In this document: positions 38,986-49,400 of the stretch, piece by piece | Layout of the letters: every line of letters starts with the position of its first letter | Numbering within the stretch: position 1 is the stretch's first letter | NCBI RefSeq assembly: GCF_000372725.1 | Contig: NW_005200333.1 | Location: 401,365 to 465,364, forward strand | DNA from: Emiliania huxleyi CCMP1516 | Taxonomy: Eukaryota; Haptophyta; Isochrysidales; Noelaerhabdaceae | Length of the DNA stretch: 64,000 nt | Direction of reading: 5' to 3' | The notes under the pieces: generated by a model | The model's database searches: none | What the model was told of the DNA's origin: nothing | Seen by the model: the letters and a program-made list of their open reading frames with translations, nothing else | Made by a program: the position numbers and the translations under genes

Positions 38986-39242
38986 GTCACAACAACGAGG
39001 CACGAGAGCGTGCACGACAGAGCGACAACGCAGCGCACTGCCGTCCAGTCGGCGAAGGGACGGCTGCTGCGCAAAGTGATCAGTTCTAATGAATGTACCG
39101 GGGCCCAACGGATAGATGAATCCGGGGCACCCTCCGCTCGAATCCCTGGCCGGGGGTTCGAGGTGGCCCCCACCCTGGGGCCTCCCATCAAAGGGACTGC
39201 GGCAGAAGACGCCCAATCTTGCACAAGTGCAAGAACCATACG
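38986..39242. repeat. 257-bp direct repeat, right copy
   Basis: Direct copy of 37603-37859, with GAGGCACG for GAGGCTCG as the one difference seen. The two copies are 1,383 bp apart start to start. Confidence 0.9.
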
Positions 39243-39356
39243 AGTTAGCTCAACTCTCCCCCCCCCCCCGACAGAGCGACAGTTGACTCCAGGTCTCACC
39301 CGTTTCCTCCGGTCCCGGCCTTGTGGTTCGCCGGCTGACCCGCTGTCTCCCCACGG

Positions 39357-39412
39357 CAGAAAGAAAGAAAGAAAGAAAACAGACAACCCAAGGGAGACAG
39401 GGAGACACGGCA
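39357..39412 (+). promoter_or_regulatory. Gene-proximal (GAAA)n + AAGGGAGAC motif, UTP7 copy
   Basis: (GAAA)n, then ACAGACAACCCAAGGGAGAC and GACACGGCACC, ending about 100 bp before the UTP7 ATG and in the same direction. It is the weakest of the gene-proximal copies of this dispersed sequence. Confidence 0.45.
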
Positions 39413-39513
39413 CCTATCCCCCCTCCCTCCCGTTATATTTTTTTCGTATAAGAGGCACGCTCACGCGTGCCCACGGCCACGCCGCTACCCCTTCCGCTCC
39501 GCTCCCACCGCCG

Positions 39514-42260
39514 ATGGCCAAGTCCAGAGGCCATCCCAAGCTCCTCTCTGCCAGCGATGGCGGCAAGATGAATGCCGCCGAGCGGAAGCGCCTCTCGCGC
39601 TACTCGCGCGGCGATGGCAACTCATCCAAGGGCGTCACAAAGCCGGGGCTGAAGCGGTCGATCAAGCGGGGCGAGGCGAAGATAGGAGCGGCGGAGCGCA
39701 AGGCGGCGCAGGCCGAGGTGCTGCAGCCCAGCGAGGCGGGCTTCCTCGAGGCGGAGGGCCCGCTCGAGCGCACTTGCAGGGTGCGCCAGTCGCAGCTCGC
39801 GGCGATGGTGGACGAGCAGACGGCGGCAAAGGCCTACGAGGTGCAGCTGCCGGACCTCGGGCCGTACCGTGTCGCCTTCACCGCCAACGGACGCCGCCTC
39901 CTCCTCGGAGGGCGAAAGGGGCACGTCGCCGTCGCGCGGTGAGACAGCGCCCCCGCCGCACCCTCGCCAAGCCAGCCCCGCCAAGCCCGCCTGTGAGGAC
40001 CAGCTCATTCGTACAAGTCTGCCCAGCGCCCGTCCGCGGGTGGCTGCCGACACAACGCGGTTTGTCTGAGGCCTCCCTGTTCCTCCACCCCCGCCGCCGC
40101 GCCGCCGCCCGCCCGCCGCCGCACCGCCACCGCGCCGCCGCCACCCGCCGCGCACACTGCCGCCGCCGCGGCCCCCGCCGCCGCTCCCACCGCCGCCCGC
40201 CGCCTCCGCTCCGGCGCCGCCTCGACGTGGCCTCGTACAACCGCAGGTGGGAGGGAGGGTTCCACGTCCTCTCTGAACTGCAGCTGCGGGAGACGGTTCG
40301 CAGAAACTCTGCGCGACCACGGCGTGTCCATGACACGTCCCCGCGATGTGTCCGAGTCCTGCGCCGCTAGGTGCGAGACCTGACCTTTCTGCGCGACCAC
40401 ACGATGTTCGCCGTCGCGCAGCACAAGAACCTGTACATCTACGACGCCTCCGGCACCGAGCTGCACTGCCTCCGCTCGCACCGGCCGGACGTGCAGCGGC
40501 TCGCATATCTCAAGTACCACTGGCTGCTCGCGACGGTCCCCGCGGCCCTCTCCCAGCACGCCACCCCCGAGCCCGCCACCCCCGAGCCCGCCGCCGCCGT
40601 CCCCGCCGCCACCGTCCCCGCCACCGCCGTCCCCGCCACCACCCAGCTCGCCGCCGCCCTCGCCGCCGCCACCCTCGCCGCCGCCGCCCAGCCCGCCTCG
40701 CCGAGCCCGCCGCCGCCCTCGCCCCTCCACCGAGCCCGCCGCCCTCAGGTCGGCTCGACGGGCCAGCTGCGCTATCTCGACGTCTCCACCGGCGAGCCTG
40801 TCTGGTGACTTCCGCGTCTCTTCCTGGACCAGCCTCTGGACCGCTCCCGTACCGTCTCCTCTAGGCGAAAACGTCTCCGACATCCGGACGCGGCTCGGCG
40901 AGTGCGACTGCATGCGCGCCTCGCCGTACAACGCGGTGGTGCACCTCGGGCACACCAACGGCACCGTCACGCTCTGGACGCCCAACATGCACGAGCCGGT
41001 CGCGAAGCTGCTTTGCCACAAGGGAGCTGTCGCCGACCTCGCCATCGACCGCGCCGGCCGCTACCTCGCCACCTCTGGCCGCGACGGCACGCTCAAGGCT
41101 TGGGCGGGCTAGATGCGGCACGAGATGCGGAGCCAAAGAGCCGCGTCCTGCGGCTGGCACGCGCGAGGACGTGTTCAGTCGGATGTCAGTTGGGTTCGAG
41201 ACTCTCGCAGGTGTGGGACGTGCGCACCTACCGCCCGCTGCACTCGTACCGCACCCCGCGGCCCGTCACGTCGATGGACGTCTCCGACCGCGGGCTGCTC
41301 GCGGCGGCGTGCGGCGCGGCGGTGCAGGTCTTCAAGGACGGCCTCGCCGCGCGCGCCTCCGCGCCGTACATGACGCACCGGCTTCCCGGCCGCGAGGCGG
41401 ACACGTCCACGACGCGTCCACGACACGTCCGAGACACGTCCCGCAGGCACCGGCTGCCAGGCCGCGAGGCGACGTTGGTCCGCTTCTGCCCGTATGAGGA
41501 TGTGCTCGGCGTCGGCCACTCGCGCGGCTACTCGTCGGTGCTGGTGCCGGGCGCCGGAGAGCCAAACTTTGACGCCTTCGAGGCGAACCCCTTCGAGACG
41601 CGCACGCAGCGGCGCGAGGCGGAGGTGCTCCTTTCCCCCACATTTCCCCCACATTTCCCCCACATCTCCCCACATCTCCCCATGCTGCCCCCCCCCCCTC
41701 CCCGCACCTCCCCCACACCTCGCCGCACCTCGCCACCTCGCCGCACTTCGCCACCTCGCCGCACCTCGCCACCTCGCCGCACCTCGCCGCACCAATCTCC
41801 TCGGCGCGGGGCAAGGGCACCAAACTGGCTCGCCACATCTCGCCAGATCTCGCCACCATACCTCGCCGCATCTCCCCTGCAGGTGGTGGCGCTGCTCGAG
41901 AAGCTGCCCGCCGAGACGATCACGCTCGACCCGCAGCAGCTCGGTAAGGTCGACCGCAACCAGGGCGAGCGGCAGCGCGAGATCCAGGCCGCCAACGCGG
42001 CGCGCATCGCCGATATCAAGGCGAACCGCAGGGCGAAGCGCAAGACGCGCGGCCGGTCAAAGGCGTCGCGCCGCGCCGCCAAAAAGGAGGGCAACATCAT
42101 CGACGAGAAGCGGCAGCGGCGCAAGGCGCAGCTCGAGGCGCAGGAGCAGGCGAAGAGCAAGAAGCGGACCAACCGCGCCAGCGGCGGCGCGGGCGCGCCG
42201 CCGAAGCCGTACGACCCGCTCGACCGGTTCGTGGCGCCGCCCGCGCCGGCGCCCGGGTAG
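39514..42260 (+). CDS. UTP7: UTP7/WDR46-like U3 snoRNP WD40 protein
   Basis: A component of the small-subunit processome needed for 18S rRNA maturation in the nucleolus. Eight exons (39514-39938, 40247-40295, 40371-40535, 40749-40791, 40865-41097, 41211-41374, 41447-41624, 41883-42260) give one frame of 545 codons. It aligns end to end with human WDR46: GPYRVAFTANGRRLLLGGRK, VRDLTFLRDHTMFAVAQHKN, YIYDASGTELHCL, YNAVVHLGHTNGTVTLW, VWDVRTYRPLHSY, VRFCPYEDVLGVGHSRG, GAGEPNFDAFEANPFET and ALLEKLPAETITLDP, then a Lys/Arg-rich nucleolar tail (KRKTRGRSKASRRAAKKEG). Introns 4, 5 and 6 are GC-AG. Intron 6 (72 bp) opens with a near copy of exon 7's start. Start context is GCCGATGG. Confidence 0.95.
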
Positions 42261-42862
42261 TCGAGCGCGTTCAGACTGGTATGTTTCTTTGAGAGAGTTG
42301 TGAGATATGAGACAGATTTTTCCCTCAGCCAAACCGGTGACAGGCGGTGATCTGACTGCGACTCTCGAGTCCGAGCGATTGTGCATGGCAGAGGGGCTCC
42401 CCCCCCTCTTGCGCTCTTGGCCTCTCCTCCCACCCCCCCCCTTGCGCTTGCCCCACCACTTTGTGTGTGTGGAGAAATTTACCTTACCTTACCTTACCTT
42501 CTCCTCCCGCGAGGGACACGGGCGGGAGCCGGGACGACACCGCTCAGGCTCACCCGTCACCGCTCTCACCTTGCGGTAGCGGGACAATGTGGACATCCCC
42601 ACACGACAATCCCAGAGAAACAATGGACAATCATGCAAGCGCCGCCCATCCCGACACTGTGTGAGCACACCGTGGCAAAAAGATGGCAGTGTGTGTGTGT
42701 GTGCGGCACTCAAAGTGTGGCCGCCGGTCAGAGTCAGTCCACAGTCATGTCCAGTTAGACAACCTCAACGGATTGCGCCCTCTTCAGCGCGAGCCGTTCC
42801 CCTCTTCCTTCCGTGGGCCGTCCACACCGTGCCAGCGTGCCCACGCCTTCCCTCAGCAAGGG
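42261..42862. other. Convergent intergenic region
   Basis: (ACCTT)n short array at 42480-42501. No gene is supported. Confidence 0.5.
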
Positions 42863-43519
42863 TCAAGGGTAAGCGCAAAACGTTTGACCTGGAGGGCATG
42901 GGTCGTCTTTGGTGGGATCCGGCACAACAGCACTGCACACAGCCCCAGAGTAGCAGCAGCCGCCGTAGGTGGTTGCATTGACGTTGGCAGCACATATGGT
43001 GCCCTTTTGTGGCACTCCGTCACCGAAGAGACAAGTAGTGATGTCTGTGCACTTTGTAGCTTGTGGTGACAACGGCGGCGCCGGGGGCGACGGCGGTGGC
43101 GACGGCGGCGACGGTGAGGCGGGTGGCGACGGCGGCGGCGATGGTGGTGGCGGTGCCGAGGGAGGCGGTGGCGACAAGGGGCTGGGCGAGGCTGGGGGTA
43201 GCGGGGGCTGTGCGACCGCGCACTGGGCGTCAACTTGCGCGAAGGATCCCGTCGCCACGGCAGGATCGGCGTCCGGCGCGACTCCGTCGGAGAATGTGGC
43301 GCCTTCAGCCTCGAGTTGGTCAATGGATGCAGCGGAGAGGTGGAGGTAGGCGGCAAGGCTCCCATTCCTGGGCTCCTCACGGTAGACACTGCCGACACGA
43401 GTAGTCGCAGAGAATGGACGCGAATCAGGACCATAACTCCGATACAGGGGGTAGTTTGGTCTTCGACTTCCTTTCGACGGGCGTTCGGCACACCGACCGA
43501 CGACCGAGGTCATCATCAT
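42863..43519 (-). CDS. Pro-rich, Cys-rich (secreted?) protein
   Basis: Frame from a triple ATG (43519-43511) to a stop at 42863, 218 residues. A Tyr/Arg-rich N-terminal part (NYPLYRSYGPDSRPF) and an acidic helix-like part (SIDQLEAEGATFSDG) come first. A Pro/Ser linker (about 43230-43070) is next, then a compact Cys-rich C-terminus (KCTDITTCLFGDG, GGCCYSGAVCSAV, CPPGQTFCAYP). No signal peptide is visible with this start, and the frame stays open further upstream toward the KMO promoter, so the 5' end is uncertain. The Pro-linker-plus-Cys-module design recalls the gene at 1-1460. No named family. Confidence 0.55.
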   Translation of the reverse strand: MMMTSVVGRCAERPSKGSRRPNYPLYRSYGPDSRPFSATTRVGSVYREEPRNGSLAAYLHLSAASIDQLEAEGATFSDGVAPDADPAVATGSFAQVDAQCAVAQPPLPPASPSPLSPPPPSAPPPPSPPPSPPASPSPPSPPPSPPAPPLSPQATKCTDITTCLFGDGVPQKGTICAANVNATTYGGCCYSGAVCSAVVPDPTKDDPCPPGQTFCAYP

Positions 43520-43786
43520 GCAAACCGGCGTATTGCAATACAGGCGTGCACTGTTTTCCGACTTCTCCTTTCGACGCACCAACCGACGACCGAGGGTTGA
43601 GAGAGAGAGGGGAGACAAGAAGGTCCCGGGCGTGCCGCGTTTCAGAGAGCCAGTTGACATACACATGTGCGGCTGTGCACAGTGCCTCGTGCTCGTTCCG
43701 CCTGCACGTCGCGTTGCTCGTTCGAGCACGAAGAGCGTCGCGAGGCGAGACCGACTGCCGACGCCGCCGAGTCGGGCATTGCGACC

Positions 43787-43876
43787 GAAAGAAAGAAAGA
43801 AAACGGACAGCCATAGGAAAGAAAGAAAAGAAAGAAAACACGCAACCCAAGGGAGGTATGGGAGGACGGCACGCCC
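43787..43876 (+). promoter_or_regulatory. Gene-proximal (GAAA)n + AAGGGAGG motif, KMO copy
   Basis: Two GAAA runs, then ACCCAAGGGAGGTATGGGAG and GACGGCACGCCC, 30-115 bp before the KMO ATG and in the same direction. Best-conserved copy. Confidence 0.55.
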
Positions 43877-43903
43877 CCGCTCAAATTTCTTTTCTGTTCC
43901 GAC

Positions 43904-45931
43904 ATGGCCGATGGCAGTCAACCCATCACGATCGTGGGCGCTGGGCTCGTCGGCGCGCTGCTCGCGACGGTGCTTGCGCGGCGAGGCTACCGCGTCACCG
44001 TCTACGAGAGGTACGGCGACATTCGCGCCATCCCGTCGTCCGGCCGCTCCATCAACCTCGTCGCCACGGCGCGCGGGCTGCGTGCGCTGACGCTGCTTCC
44101 GGACGACGTGCGTGCGCGGCTGCTCGAGCTCGGCGTGCGCGTCACCGGCCGCGTGATCCACGCGGGCGGCGAGCCCATCTTTCAGCGGTACGGCAAGGAT
44201 GACTCCGAGTTCAACTACTCCATCTCGCGGTACGAGCTCAACAAATTCCTGATCAGCGAGGCCGAGGCGGCGGGCGCGACGCTGCGCTTCGGACACCGGC
44301 TCCTCGGCGTGGAGCTGGAGGGCGAGTACCCGGTGCTCACCTTCGCCGCCCCGCACGAGGCCTCCGGCCAGCGCGGCGTGCTCGACTCTGCGCTGCACGC
44401 CGAGGACAACACTGGCGCCGAGCGCGAGGCGCGGCACTTCCGAGACACTGCACCCCGCGTGCGAGGGGCGACCGCCCTTCGTACCCGCCCCGACCCTTGC
44501 CGCCCGCTCCTGCCCGACACCAGGTGGTCGTGCGGTGCGGCGGGCCGGTGGTGGCCGCGGACGGCGGCGGCTCCGCGGTGCGCCAGGCGCTGAGCAGCGC
44601 GGGCGCGTGTGCCGTGCACTCTTCGCTCCTCGACTCTGGCCGCACGGAGGATGCCCTACCCGGAGCCTGCCAGGGCCCTTCCAGGAGCCTCCTCGGCCAT
44701 CCCCCGTAGGCTACAAGGAGATGTCCTTCCCGCGCGCGGCGGCCGAGGCGGGCGGCATGGCGAGGCACGGGCTGCACATCTGGCCGCGCGGGTCGCACAT
44801 GCTGATGGGGCTGGCCAACCTCGACGGTTCCTTCACCGGGACCATCTACATGCTCAACCAGGCGGACGGCGCCGCCTCGCCACCCCTCTCTGCTTGAGGC
44901 ACCCACAGCGCCCTTCTTCCCAGGCGGGCGACGCCACCCTCGCCGACGACGCCTCTGCCGGCGCCTCCTTTGATCATGTCGAGGCGCAAGGCGTGGCCTC
45001 GGCGGCGGCCTTCCTGGAGGCGCACTACGCCACCGCGCTGCCGCTGCTTGGCGGGGTCGAGGCGGCGGCGCGCCAGCTGGCCGAGAACCCGCGCGGCATC
45101 CTCGGCACCGTGCGCGCGCGCCAGTGGGCTGTGGGGGGCAAGGCGGTGCTTGTCGGCGACGCGGCGCGTCTTTCCCCTCCTTCCCTTCTTCGGCCCTGAC
45201 TCGGGCGTGTCGTGGACGTGTCCTCAACGTGATCGGTAGGCGCACGCGATCGTCCCCTTCTTTGGCCAGGGGATGAACTGCGGCTTCGAGGACGTCCACG
45301 AGCTGGTGCGGCTGCTCGACGAGCACGCCGCGCCGGCCGTCGCGTCGCCCGCCGGCTACGCCGCCGCCTTCGCCGCCTTTGAGGCTGCGCGGAAGCCGAA
45401 CGCCGACGCGATCGCCGACATGGCGCTCGAGAACTACGTCGAGATGCAGTCGAGCACGGCCGACCCGCAGTTCCGCCTCTGCAAGGCGGTGGAGAACGCG
45501 CTCGAGAACTCGCCCCTCGGCGCGCGCTTCCGCTCGCGCTACGCCATGGTGCGCGACCCTAGATGCTGAGCACAGGTCCCTGTCGAGAGGACTCGCATTC
45601 AGCTGTACGCGGCTGTGTGCGGCTGTACTCGTACCCCGTGCATTCATGCGACGCTCCGAAGACACCGCACGGCACTCAAAGCCCGGCTTGTGTGTGCTCA
45701 CGACGGCAGGTCTGCTACGGCGGGGCGGGCAACGTGACCTACGCCAACGCGCAGGCGCTCGGCCGCGTGCAGTGGGAGATCGTGCTCGAGCTCGCAAAGG
45801 GGGTGAGCAGCGCCGAGGAGGCGGCGGCGCAGCTCGACGTGGCGCAGGCGGAGAGGCTGCTGGCGGAGAGGCTCGAGCCGCTGCAAAAGGAGCTGCAGGT
45901 CGACCTCGCCACGGTGTCGCACGCTGCATAG
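43904..45931 (+). CDS. KMO: Kynurenine 3-monooxygenase
   Basis: FAD- and NADPH-dependent hydroxylation of L-kynurenine to 3-hydroxykynurenine in tryptophan breakdown / de novo NAD synthesis. Six exons (43904-44377, 44524-44638, 44710-44861, 44924-45163, 45240-45548, 45710-45931), 503 residues, close to human KMO (486). Seen: the Rossmann motif ITIVGAGLVGALLA, SGRSINLVATARG (family signature), SRYELNKFLI, CGGPVVAADGGGSAVR, HGLHIWPRGSHMLMG, and [21 protein letters not shown], which carries the second FAD motif and is split exactly at GDA|AHA by intron 4. Introns 2, 3 and 4 are GC-AG. The C-terminus (VDLATVSHAA) lacks the obvious transmembrane helix that anchors animal KMO to mitochondria, so a soluble or differently targeted form is possible. 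Confidence 0.94.
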
Positions 45932-46499
45932 TTGAGCGTGCCCTCGCCAAGCCTCGCGCCTCGGGCACCCGAATCAAAATCCCAAGCAACCCAATTCGGA
46001 TCGTGGGCAACGGCCAACGCTAGAGAGTACGTATGTACATAATTCAGAAAAAAATCGCCGAATGTGCTATGTGTGGCGAGACCGAGAGGCGGGTGTCCGG
46101 TGACAGGTGTTTGCTTCAATTTTTTGATATCCAAGTTGATATCCGTCAAAACGCGCCTGGCCGCCTGCTCGTGATCTGTCGCCGCGCCGATGCTCTAAGA
46201 ATGTTTCTCACGCGCGCTCACATAACATATACGTACTATAAAGCTGTGCATGTACGACAGCGCACCCCCCCCCCCCCCCCGTCACAGCGCCGCCCCTCCG
46301 CCCACACCGGGGCACGCCTCGCCGAGGATGTAGTTCGAGCCCGAGATGGTGCGCAGCGTCGACCCAGCGGAGGGCGTCACGCCCTCTACCACCCGCGCCG
46401 TGTTTATCCTCGTCCCGTCGCGGATGCCCGGCTTGCCAAAGACCTACAGGGGCGGCGGAGAACGGACGCCTCAGAAGCGAGACGCCGGAAGGGCCCTCT
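45932..46499. other. Convergent intergenic region
   Basis: AT-rich 3' flank of KMO (46020-46260) and a C-run at 46266. No gene is supported. Confidence 0.5.
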
Positions 46500-49400
46500 C
46501 TAGCTCTTGCCCACGACCTGCCCCGTCACCCGCCCGCCCGGCAGCACGCTCCACAGGTCCAGCAGCGGAAGCGCCGCCGGCGGAAGCGCGACGGCGGCAG
46601 CAGGCAGGACCTCCGCTACCGCGGCAACGCCACCAGCCATGGGCAGAGGAGGGGCCGCCTCCGCCTCCGCCACCGCCACCGCCGCTCCCGCCTCCTCTTC
46701 CATTCGCGCTGCAGGCTCGTCCGCTGGCGCGGCCGGCGGCCTGGGCCGCTTGGGCGCCGCCGGCCGCAACCTCTTGCGCTCCGGCAGCTGCGACTTGATC
46801 TCAAACTCGTCCTCCTCCTCCTCCTCCTCCCCTCGCCTCGCCGCCTTTGCCGCGCCGCCCAAGCGCCGCCCTGGCGCGAGCGCTGCCGGCGGTGGCGGCG
46901 GTGGTGGTGGTGGTGCGGCGGCGTCGCCCAGCTCCTGCGGCAGCGCACCGGCCACTGCGGGCGACGGCACGCCGCTGGCGGCCCCTCCTTCCGACTCCTC
47001 GCCCGTCTCGCGGTCGGGCGGCAAGTTGAGCATGTAGAGGGCCTGCCGCAGCTGCTCTGGCCGCGAGGCGAACAGGTGCTCTGCGAGCTGCCGCAGCTGG
47101 CTGCCCCGCCACTGCCGGCCGTCCGGGGCGACGAGGCATCGCTGGTAGGTGAAGCGGTCGCGCCGCTCGCGCCGCACCACCGCGGTGCGCCACACGCCGC
47201 CCGGGCCGGGCAGCGAGAGGGCGGAAGAGGAGGGGGCGCTCGGGCCCAGCTCCTCGAAGGCGAAGGCCCAGACGAGGGCGCCGCTCTGCGCGTCCCGTGA
47301 CTCCTCCGGAGTGCTACCTTGCGCGGCGCTCGCCGGCGCGGGCCGCACGTCGGGTGGGAAGTCGAGGCTGCCGTCGCGGTTGCGGCGGAGGAAGATGGGC
47401 TCCTCCTCGGCGGCGGGCACGATGTAGTCGAGCTCGTCCTGAGTCAGACAGACGGCGGTGAGAGCAAGACAACGAGAGCTGCGAGCCGGCTACATCTCGG
47501 CCGAGGCGGGCTGAACCTCCTTGACCGTGGGGAGATATGGGGGAGATATGGCGGGCTGAACCTCCTTGACCGTGGGGAGATATGGGGAGATATGGGGGAG
47601 ATATGGGGGAGATATGGCGGGCTGAACCTCCTTGACCGCGCGGACGTCGTGCAGCCCGTCCGGCTTGGCGACCAAGTGGAAGATGCGGAAGAGCAGCTCG
47701 CCTATGGACGTGTCTCGGATATGTCTCGCGTCCTGTCTCTTGGACATGTCTGAAGACGAAGAAGAGCAGCTCGCCGTGCTCCGCGTCGTCGACAAGGACG
47801 TAGTCCCCGAGCTCGAGCGGCCCGCGTGACGGTTGCGCGGGCGACAGCGGCGCGGGCGGCCGCACGGGCGGCGGGAGGATCCTTCTCGGTTGGAGGCAGC
47901 GCCGGCGCGCGCACGCCTGCCTGCTCGCGCCGGAGCCTCCGAAGCAAACCATGCTCCGGCAGGCGGCGCACTCGCCGCAGTTGGCAGAGACGCAGCCGGA
48001 GCAGGCGCCGCACCGGCGGCGGCGGCCCGCCTTCCCTGCGTCGGTGGCCGCCTCCGCGCGCCCGCCCCGCTCCTCCTCCTCCTCCTGCGCCGCGACGTCT
48101 GCGGGCGCGACTCCGGCAGGCACGACGCCTGCAGCGGCGGCCGCCTCCCTCGCCCGCTGCCGCCTGCCCCCCCTCGAGGCTGCCGCGCCGGCGCAGGCGG
48201 GGTTCCCGCTCCGCGTCCGACGCCCCGCCGTCGCCGCCACCTCTTCGCCCGCCGCCCCCGCCGCCGCGCCCGCCGCCCCCTCCGGCCGCTGCATCCGCTG
48301 CATCTTTGCCCAAAAGTCGGGGTCGTCCAGCGACAGCTCCTCCACTCCTCCGCCTCCTCCGCCGCCCGCGCCGGCCGCCACGAAGCTCGCGCGGGAAAAG
48401 AGGCTGCCTCCCGCCGGACCTCCGCCGCACTCCGCCCCGCGAGGGCCGCCCCCGACCACGGCGCAAGGCCCATCGCCGTACGTCACCTCCACCGACTCCT
48501 CGAGCAGCTTGTCGATGTCCGCGTCGCAAAAGGTGCGGGCCGCCTCGTCGTCGCCGCGCAGCACGCCGTACGCGCCATACCGCAACAGCTCGTCCAGCTC
48601 GCTGCGCGACAGCCGGCTGCTGGAGCCTCGCCCGCCGCGGCCCTGCTCGCCGCTGCGGGCGGCGCCAAAGTCGCCTTGCAGGAGCGCGCGCTCCAGCGAC
48701 AGCTTGAGGCAGGCGCGCTCGAAGAGGCGCTGCTCGTACCTGTGGGGACATGTCTCGGACATGTCGTGTGGACGTGTCCTGGACGTGCCGCACGAGCGGG
48801 GCGCGCTCGCGCACGTGTTGTTGGTCACGAGCCGGTACACCTTGACGGGCCTCGACTGGCCGATCCGGTGCGCGCGCGCCTGCCCCTGGAGATCGCCCTG
48901 CGGGTTCCAGTCGCTGTCAAAGATGACGACCGTGTCGGCGGCGGTCAGGTTGATGCCCTGTCCGCCGGCGCGGGTCGTGAGCAGGAAGGCGAAGCAGTCC
49001 TCGTCCGCCTGAAACCGGTCGATAGCCGCCTGCGCAAAGGGCGCAGCAGAGGTCTGGGAAAGGTCTGGGAACGGTCGCGGAACGGGACGATGATGGCCGC
49101 CTGCCGCTCGGCGCCGGCGACGTCGCCGTCGACGCGCTCGTACCCGCCCAGCTCGGGCCGGCGGAGCAGCAGGTAGTCCTCGAGGATGTCGAGCATGATC
49201 TTGAACTGCGAGAAGAGCAGCACCTTGTGCCCGCCCCGCCGCAGCCGCGGCAGCAGCTTGTGCAGAAGCACCATCTTGCCCGACCCGTGCACGAGCGACT
49301 CCACCCCCGCCTCCACCTCGGCCTGCAGCCCGGCGGCGGCGGCGGCGCGGGCGGCGCCGCCGCCGACCTCCTCCAGCTCCCTGGCGGCGTCGAGGGCGCG

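Noticed and set aside
42863-44437. 524-codon minus-strand frame through the KMO promoter and exon 1
   Set aside because: Its upstream half overlaps KMO coding sequence on the other strand. Only the part below 43519 has its own Cys/Pro structure.
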